From contig NC_039366.1 of the NCBI RefSeq assembly GCF_003573695.1, positions 159,096,770 to 159,160,769 on the forward strand: a stretch of DNA of 64,000 nt, given 5' to 3'. The position numbers and the translations under genes were made by a program. This DNA comes from Papaver somniferum (taxonomy: Eukaryota; Streptophyta; Magnoliopsida; Ranunculales; Papaveraceae). The notes beneath the pieces are model-generated. The model saw only the letters and a list, made by a program, of their open reading frames with translations. It was not told the origin of the DNA and ran no database searches. Shown here piece after piece: positions 57,555 through 64,000 of this stretch. The number at the start of each line of letters is the position of its first letter. The first letter of the stretch is position 1.

Positions 57555-59520
57555 AGCTTGGTCCGATCCATGGTGCTCAAATATGCTCTAGAGCCCCACT
57601 TGTAAATCATTTCGTTTTTGTTGATGGTTGTATAGTTTTCTGCAAGGCTAATATGCAGGGATGCAAGAATTTGGTGGATATCTTCAGTAGTTTCAGCAAC
57701 TCTTTTGGCCAAATGATTAACTTCTCCAAATCTGGGATTTTCTTCAGCAAAAACACTGACCCAGACATAGCCAACAACATCAGCAACTTCATGAAGGGTC
57801 CAGAAGATTGCCTCCAAGATAAATACTTTGGCTCTCCCCTTTTTACTAATAGAAGCAAGATTCAAGCCTTCAAACCTTGCATTGACAAATTGAAGTTCAC
57901 ACTTGCTGGATGGAAAAGTGAAAACCTATCACCAAATTGAAGAGCTACTATGATGACCAGTGTTGCCTCTACCTCAAGCATATCCTAGATGAATTGCTTA
58001 AAAATACCAAAGAAAACATGCCAGGAGATTGAAAAACTTCAAAGAGACTTCTTCTGGAAAAAAAGATCCTGAGAAACCTAAAGGTTTATACTTCATCGCC
58101 TGGGGTTCATTTTGCAAACCTAAAGAGTTTGGTGGTATGGGCTTCAGAAACATTGAATTCTTTACTAATGCTACGATCACTAGAAGAGCATGGAGACTTG
58201 TATCTGAACCTAACTCCCTATGGTCCTCTACTATGAAAGTAACCATTTCAATGAAGAAGCAGGGATCATAATGGACACCAACCCAAAAAGAACTAACTCT
58301 TGGATTGGAAAGGAATTCTAGAAGGAGTATAAAAACATTCAGAAGTACTAGTGCTGGAAAGTGGGAAATGACCTACACATCAGAGTCTAGGAAGATAGAC
58401 GGATTCACAACTCTTATCATTCCTCAAAAACCAAACCTCTGGTCCATTGACCTGACAACCTTCAATCAACTGATCAATGATATGAGAGAATGGACCTAAA
58501 CATCCTTGATCTTTAGTTCTCTGAAGATACTCAAGCTTCCATACAGAATACCATCATAAATCTGCAAGAGGAGGATAAAATTGTCTGGAGCGTCACTGAT
58601 AATGGAAAGTTGACTGTAAAATCTTTGTATGATAGGAAAATTCTTGACAAATACAAAGATGATATATATTACCATCCTAGAAGGATATATGGAGTCTGGA
58701 TACTTCTCCATCTATTCAATTTTTTTTTATGGAAATGTGCTCATGGTTCTACCCACCAATGCAAAAAAATGCTAGCATCCTCAACTACATTCACCCCATT
58801 TGCAGGCTTTGTAATAGTTCCAGGGAGGACTTAAATCATACTCTTATCTAATGCCCCCATGTTGCCATTGTTATTTATTTGGCGACCAACATCGAATTTT
58901 CGGTGATTCTAAAAGCTTCCCTGAATGGTTAAATACCTGGTTTCAGCCCCAAAATCACAAGAAAAACTGGATTCCCACCTTTGATACTATATGTCGTTTC
59001 ATCGGGAAAGCTACATGTGAATTTTTCTTCTAGAAAGTTCAGAAGACTGCTGCTTCTACTGCCAATAGAATAAAATAACACCTTGTTCCTTTAATAGAGT
59101 AGTGCATAACCAAAGCCATATCCTCAACAATCTCTATCACCAAAGAAATGAGCAGAAAAATGTGGAGAGGATTTTTAGAGAACATAGACAGAAGTTTGGA
59201 ATAACTATCAACATCACTTCTATGTTATCTCTTATCATAAAAGGGCATACTAATTCTCAAACCTATGCTAATTATGCCTTGATTGCAATGTCTTATGCAG
59301 GATAATATGTGGGTGCAAGAAAGATCAAAGATAATGTCACTGGGGTCAGCAAAGCTAGAAAAGGAGTAGAATTAGTAATAAGATGGGCTAAGGAGTTGTA
59401 AAGTTCTAACATCGATTTTAAAGCTGAATATGACGCAACTCTGATGAACCCGAAGGAAGAATACAATACTGAAGTTTCAAGGAACATTCAATCTATAATG
59501 TCACCAAATGAAAATTTCGA
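57555..59520 (+). pseudogene. LINE relic: RT palm end, zf-RVT and RNase H
   Basis: The reading starts near a decayed catalytic box (F-V-D-G where FADD is expected, about 57608-57620) followed by CIVFCKANMQGC, GQMINFSKSGIFFS and FGSPLFTNRSKIQAF (57653-57940). Then comes GLYFIAWGSFCKPKEFGGMG + FRNIEFF (58029-58271) and a zf-RVT-like part with VKSLYDRK and FLWKCAHGS (58610-58834). Last is an RNase H-like trace with ELVIRWAKEL and FKAEYDA near 59365-59440. The frame changes many times, and the 5' half and any target duplication were not found. It is an older, different LINE copy from the one at 21910-25656. Confidence 0.75.
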
Positions 59521-60297
59521 CGCAATTTTTTTTATGTCCTATAGGTGAACAGATCAAAGTCACTAATTATAATAACATAACGGTATTCAACTTGGCTACT
59601 TTAGCTAGACTTGAATTCTAGTCATTTTGAAAACTTCAACCGGAAAGGTCCAAATTTGTAAAAAAATTTAAGTCAGATTCAGTTAGTAAATGCTCATGGT
59701 AGAAACAATTCTCTGTATGAAACACATTTGTCATTGCATGATGCGGGAGGCATCTCTGTTGACCATCATGTAACTGTTGAGTAGCTATATTATGGTAATT
59801 TATTATTATCTTAAAAAGAAGATGACAAATGGCTCTGAACTCACATCCATAGTTTACTGAACAATATTCCTAGTATAATACCAAAGGGTTATGCGACTGA
59901 CGTGTATGTCTCTATTTTATTTTTGGTCAATTTAAAAAGAAAAATTTAATCCAAGATTAGAGAGAATATGTGATTTTGTTTTCAACCAAAATCAGTATAA
60001 AAATACAGTAGTTAAAAAACCGGCTGGAAAATATCACCTAAAAAACGTAAAATTAACTATGATTATCTCACAGTTTGGTGAAGTCATAAAGAGCCAAATA
60101 ATTGGCCATGGTGGTGCTAGATACAAAATTATCTAGCACCACGAGAGCGAAATTCAACCCCATCAAGGGTGTTCGTGTAGTAGTCCGCAACATTACCGTC
60201 ATATTGACTTGAATGTTGGAAATGGTAAATAGCAAAAAATAAAATAAAATGGAAAAGTAATTAAAAAAAATTGATCGACTGAAAAGTAGAAGTTTAA
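59521..60297. other. Intergenic, no gene recognised
   Basis: Probably further LINE tail and unique sequence. A minus-strand frame at 60346-60068 has a Phe/Leu-rich stretch but no family resemblance. Confidence 0.3.
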
Positions 60298-62025
60298 GGC
60301 CTATTCCAATGCACATGCCAAGTAGCTGATTTTTCCACTTTAACACACACTATGGGTATGCAAAAGTGCCAAACATATGTGCCTATGTGTCAGGAATAGC
60401 AGTTAGGCACACACGACGGAGTCTCTAACGAGCGATAGAGTGTCCATCGCTAGATGGTCACAATATCGCTCGTTGGTCATTCCAGTGCCAACAGTAGTCA
60501 CTTTGTCGCTCGCTCTGTTGATCATCGCTCATCAGTTCCTCATCCAACGACAACAATTTCCCTCTTCTATAGATATCCAGTTTCAAATTCATTTCAACTC
60601 ACACCAGAATTTCTAAATCTCTCTATAATTTCTCAATCTCCAATTCTTTTCATCACTCTTCCAATTCTTCAAAGAGCATGGCTGAGTTCATAGGAAACCA
60701 ACATGTTGCCGAAAATCAAAGAGTTGCTAATCGAGTCAATGTGTAAGGTCGAATTAGGAGGCGATTAACAAAATTTACTACTGAGGAAGATGAATGTATT
60801 TGAGGGAATTATGTTTCTTTAACTGAGACTATATTCGCAGATGCATTTCATCCCCAAACATTTTGATAGGATATTTGGAAAATTTCAAGAACAAACAATG
60901 AACCACAACAATCGTGATGTTTCAGGGTTGTCTCATCGCTTCATTGTAATGAATAAGAAACTAGTAAGTATCTTGTTATACTTCGGCAAGAAGGTCCAAA
61001 CATGAGGATGATGAAACCATGATGGAACTTGGACAAAGGTGTTGTGCGGAATATCGTCGCAATAGCGGGAAAGACTTCCAATTCAGAAGTTGTTTCGAGG
61101 TTTTAAGAAGGTTGCCCAATAATCCAATATTTATATTTTAATTTCTTAATTATCAACTTAAGTCTAAGTTTAAACTAAAATGTAAGAACTAAGTTTAATT
61201 ATAAGTTTAACTTAAGTCTAAGTTTAATGATATGTTCCAACTTAAGTCTTAAGTTTTAATATTTGTCTTACTTTATTTTAAACTAAAATGTAACTCTGAT
61301 TAAAAGTAAGATTGAATTAAGAATAAAATTAGGCTTAATTTTCACAATACGAGTCAAATTTTCTTATTCATTAAATTTCAAATTTCATTAATAGTCATTT
61401 TACAAGACATAAAACTAAACAATAATAATTTAAAATATAGACTTTAAAAATAAAAATGTGGGACGATGTTCTTCATCTTGTTTATCTTCTTCATTTCACA
61501 TAACTTCCAATCGATGCGCTCATGAACGGAGTTTCCTTTATTTATCTTCTTCTTGATCTTCAAATTTGTTTTTCCTTAAACTTTGTTTTTTTGCCTCTGC
61601 TTAGTTGCGGTTTTGATTTGGTTAATATCCAAAATTTGAAGACTTCTTTGCTTTTTACCTATTTTTTTTTGTAACTATTGCATATCTTCTCAGGGGCACC
61701 TTCAAGCACTACTCCAAAAAAATCAAGTTGGGTTTAAAATTGTGTCATTTGGGAAGTATTCAAAAATAAATCAGATTGAGAAAGAGCGAAATAGAGAAAA
61801 AATTTGTGTAAAATTTTGGTGTAATTTCTTAGTTTGAGAAATTAGATTGAGTATTTATAAGCGACAAAGAACTAGCGGTTGTCATTAAGATATTCATGGT
61901 AGCGCTAGAAGCCTAGAATGCTAGAAACTTTATGGCTTTGTGGTTTTTTTGTAATGGCGCAACTTGTTTCCCACACACGACACATGTCAAATGTGTTCTT
62001 TTAACCATGTGTATAGGAACAGGCA
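60298..62025. mobile_element. PIF/Harbinger-type element with ORF1 only
   Basis: The left end GGCCTATTCCAATGCACATG and the right end, inverted, TGCCTGTTCCTATACACATG form imperfect inverted repeats. Direct TAA trinucleotides flank them (60295-60297 and 62026-62028), the PIF/Harbinger target preference. The interior carries a Myb-like ORF1 relic on the plus strand but no DDE transposase, so the element is non-autonomous. A CGCTCG(T/C)-rich repeat occupies 60420-60540 and AACTTAAGTCTAAG(T)TT repeats occupy 61150-61260. Confidence 0.8.
60678..61115 (+). pseudogene. Harbinger ORF1-like Myb/trihelix protein relic
   Basis: The reading begins MAEFIGNQHV at 60678 and contains RRRLTKFTTEEDECI, then NRDVSGLSHRFIVMN and, in another frame, a segment ending FRSCFEVLRRLPN. 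These correspond to the T.EED start, the R..SL..RW-like middle and the F...WEVLR..P end of the Myb/SANT-like ORF1 proteins that accompany PIF/Harbinger transposases. ORF1 binds DNA and helps bring the transposase to the element. At least three stops or shifts are present (for example after RVNV, and TGA where Trp of an FWEDI-like stretch is expected). Confidence 0.7.
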
Positions 62026-62028
62026 TAA

Positions 62029-63062
62029 ATACAAAATTGTGTGGAAGGTAAGATTTAGCCTTAGGTAGTAACAGGGAAAACCAAAAAGATAAGAGATTCT
62101 AACTCTAGGCCATAGACTCGTGCTTCATAGGTTCAGCATGGAACGAGACAATAGCTATATTTGTTAAATGATAAAATAGCACACAACCACAAATAAGGCA
62201 AACCTAAAAAGGTTCAGTCTCTATAGAGCTGTTCAGCTGTTCGGTATCAGAATCACTCCAATGCCCGGGCGGGTATGGGTCAGGTCAATACTGTAGTCAA
62301 AAAAAATAAAATCTGTTTGGTTTCTTTCTTCATCTCCTCACCTGTTCACAACGTCTCATTTCACTCACAGTTGTGGGTAATAATCTGTGATCGGTTGGTG
62401 CTCGTGTGCTTTTCAGAGAGAGTGAGAGAGAAGAAGAACTGCACAAGTAATTAAAAGCATACCAACCAGCAGAAAACCAAGTGAGGGTTATAAATTCTCT
62501 TTATGCCACATTATCTCTGTATCTTTTTTCTTTTTTTTATATACTTTTCTTGAATTAGAGCAACCAAAGTTAAAGACTTTGAGTTTTTAATCAGATAAAA
62601 ATAGATTTAAAGAGAAACAAAACCAAGGAGATACTTGGTATTGTTCAGTTTGTTCTCTTTATAATAGAATGCTTGTGTTTTAAGTTGTTTTTTTGATTGA
62701 ATAGAGAGTGAGAACTGTGTTTGGTATTTCGTTAAATCTTCAGTGTTGATTATTTGAGTGAGTGGGTCTAACTCAATAATGGTGTTGAAGAGCTTGAACT
62801 ACTGACACTAGTCCAGCTCTTCAGCAGCATTTGCTTATTTCAGAAGCTTTTAATTTACAGAGAGTAAAGAAACAGAAAGAGATTCTTTCTGTCAAAGCTT
62901 ATATTATACTACCTTTTTTTCCAACTACTTTAAGCTCATGCAGATCTGCTAAGATTTCCTCACTGCCCCGATTGTTTTCCTGTTTCTGGGTTAACTGGGT
63001 TTTCTTTCATTCGTGCCATTCGTCTGTTTCCTTCACTGTGGGTGGTGTTTGTAGAGTGAGAA
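62029..63062. promoter_or_regulatory. Upstream region and probable 5' UTR of the CSLA gene
   Basis: CT-rich and GA-rich tracts (62320-62345, 62415-62440) precede the start codon by 0.6-0.7 kb, and the stretch 62830-63062 reads like a pyrimidine-rich leader. GT/AG sites such as AAGTGAGGG at 62480 allow a leader intron, but its limits cannot be fixed by eye. A TTTATATAC at 62536-62544 and TTTATAATA at 62658-62666 are TATA-like but unproven. Confidence 0.4.
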
Positions 63063-64000
63063 ATGGAGATTGAATCAACTTCATCGAGGTTTATACCAGA
63101 GGGATTTGAAGGAACAGCAAATGACATAGCAGCACAATTTGGATTCATATTTCAAATGCTCAAAGCACCATTGTTTATACCCATACTGAATATAATGGTG
63201 TTCTTATGTTTAGCAATGTCACTTATGTTATTCATCGAAAGACTTTATATGGGTGTTGTTATTGTTCTTGTTAAAATATTTGGTAAGAAGATTGATAAAC
63301 GTTATAAATATCAACCCATTCGAGATGATATCGAATTAGGCAGTTCAGCTTACCCAATGGTTCTTATTCAAATCCCAATGTTCAACGAAAAAGAGGTAAT
63401 CGATCAATCAATCATCTCCACCATTAATGCACAGTTTCCTTTTACTTCCTCTGTTTTCCTCTGTTCTGAAATCAGTTTTGAATCTTTTTATGAATATAAT
63501 GCAGGTTTATCAGTTATCTATTGGTGCTGCATGTGGTCTGTCATGGCCTGCTGATCGGATAATCATTCAAGTTCTTGATGATTCTACAGATCCAGCCATT
63601 AAGGTAAAACGTTTAGTTTAATTTAACTACATTTTTTTTACCTCTTTAATCCGAATTTATAAGTTGTTTTTTTCTTCCTGAGTTTCACTATGAGTTTCTC
63701 TGATTGTGTTCTTGCGGTTGCCAGAGTGTTGATGATTACAGTATTAATTATTACAAGTCGAACTCTAACATCTCTCGATCAAAGACCTACAAAATCACAT
63801 TTTCTTCCTAAAATTTGTCTGTTTTCTGGGCATAGGTCTCATTCGTTTCAACCTTTTCGTTCTATCTAAGAAAATCTCTTTGTCCATACATAACTTCAAA
63901 AATCAAAAAATTGAAAATGTAAAGCTGATTCTTAATTTGAATTATTATATGTGCAGGATTTGGTTGAGCTAGAATGTAAAAGATGGCAAAGCAAAGGAAT
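63063..64000 (+). CDS. Cellulose synthase-like A, glucomannan 4-beta-mannosyltransferase (5' part)
   Basis: Three exons in phase 0: 63063-63395, 63505-63603 and 63957-64000, the last running off the window. The N-terminus is cytosolic or lumenal, then a hydrophobic segment ([20 protein letters not shown]) forms the first membrane helix. [36 protein letters not shown] and the first catalytic aspartate motif [10 protein letters not shown] follow, then [14 protein letters not shown]. This is the glycosyltransferase family 2 pattern of CSLA proteins, Golgi enzymes that build the beta-1,4-mannan backbone from GDP-mannose (and GDP-glucose). Family members are about 530 residues, so roughly a quarter is visible; the second and third Asp motifs and QxxRW lie beyond the edge. 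No lesion is seen. The closest subgroup appears to be CSLA9-like, but this needs the full protein. Confidence 0.9.

Noticed and set aside
1..64000. tRNA, rRNA or other structured RNA genes
   Set aside because: I saw no cloverleaf with A and B box sequences or rRNA stretches; the tRNA-Met-like strings are primer-binding sites. A covariance-model scan would be decisive.

Overview
This window is nuclear DNA from a flowering plant, most likely a eudicot. It is AT-rich, genes are split by short GT-AG introns, and most of the sequence is nested transposable elements. I cannot name the species. Host genes take up only a few kb: the 5' part of a GABA/amino-acid transporter gene (198-696, minus), a degenerate helicase-derived gene resembling the Cms1 family (31743-34282, plus), and the first exons of a cellulose-synthase-like A (mannan synthase) gene running off the right edge (63063-64000, plus).

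Layout, left to right. 1-700: transporter exons. 996-2531: a non-autonomous Mutator-like element with 109-bp terminal inverted repeats and a 9-bp target duplication. 2700-4197: the gag end of a decayed copia element. 4424-5164: a poly(A)-tailed retroposon with a 12-bp target duplication. 5178-5717: degenerate short repeats, resuming after a second Mutator-like element (5727-7050) that holds a poly-C-flanked assembly gap. 8886-21258: a 12.4-kb minus-strand Sirevirus-like copia element with 2.45-kb LTRs, a gag frame but no recognisable pol, and a 3.2-kb solo LTR of another family inside it. 21910-25656: a LINE whose 5' part is inverted. 25949-28960: an old LTR fragment with a related solo LTR inserted in the opposite orientation.

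30319-50164 is the most interesting block. A 1.2-kb Mutator-like element (30319-31530) and a 15.7-kb one (34476-50164) flank the Cms1-like gene. The large element carries two convergent genes. On the plus strand is a four-exon plant-mobile-domain (PMD) gene. On the minus strand is a three-exon Mutator transposase whose reading frame runs on toward an OTU-type cysteine protease domain. Introns and spacers of both genes are filled with palindromes built on TTCGGCTTAT / ATAAGCCGAA. The small neighbour carries the same GCCGAA motif and similar termini. A young Ty3-type LTR element (42765-49552), lacking pol but encoding an unrecognised protein of about 455 residues, has inserted into one of these palindromes.

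50173-62028 holds a local A-B-x-B-A duplication, a hAT-type element (53144-53910), two nested inverted-repeat elements with 175-bp internal repeats (54164-56219), a perfect 22-bp hairpin, LINE relics and a PIF/Harbinger-type element carrying only a Myb-like ORF1. The window closes with the CSLA gene.

Coordinates of exons, LTRs, inverted repeats and target duplications were read by eye. No alignment or database search was run, so family names rest on recognised motifs.
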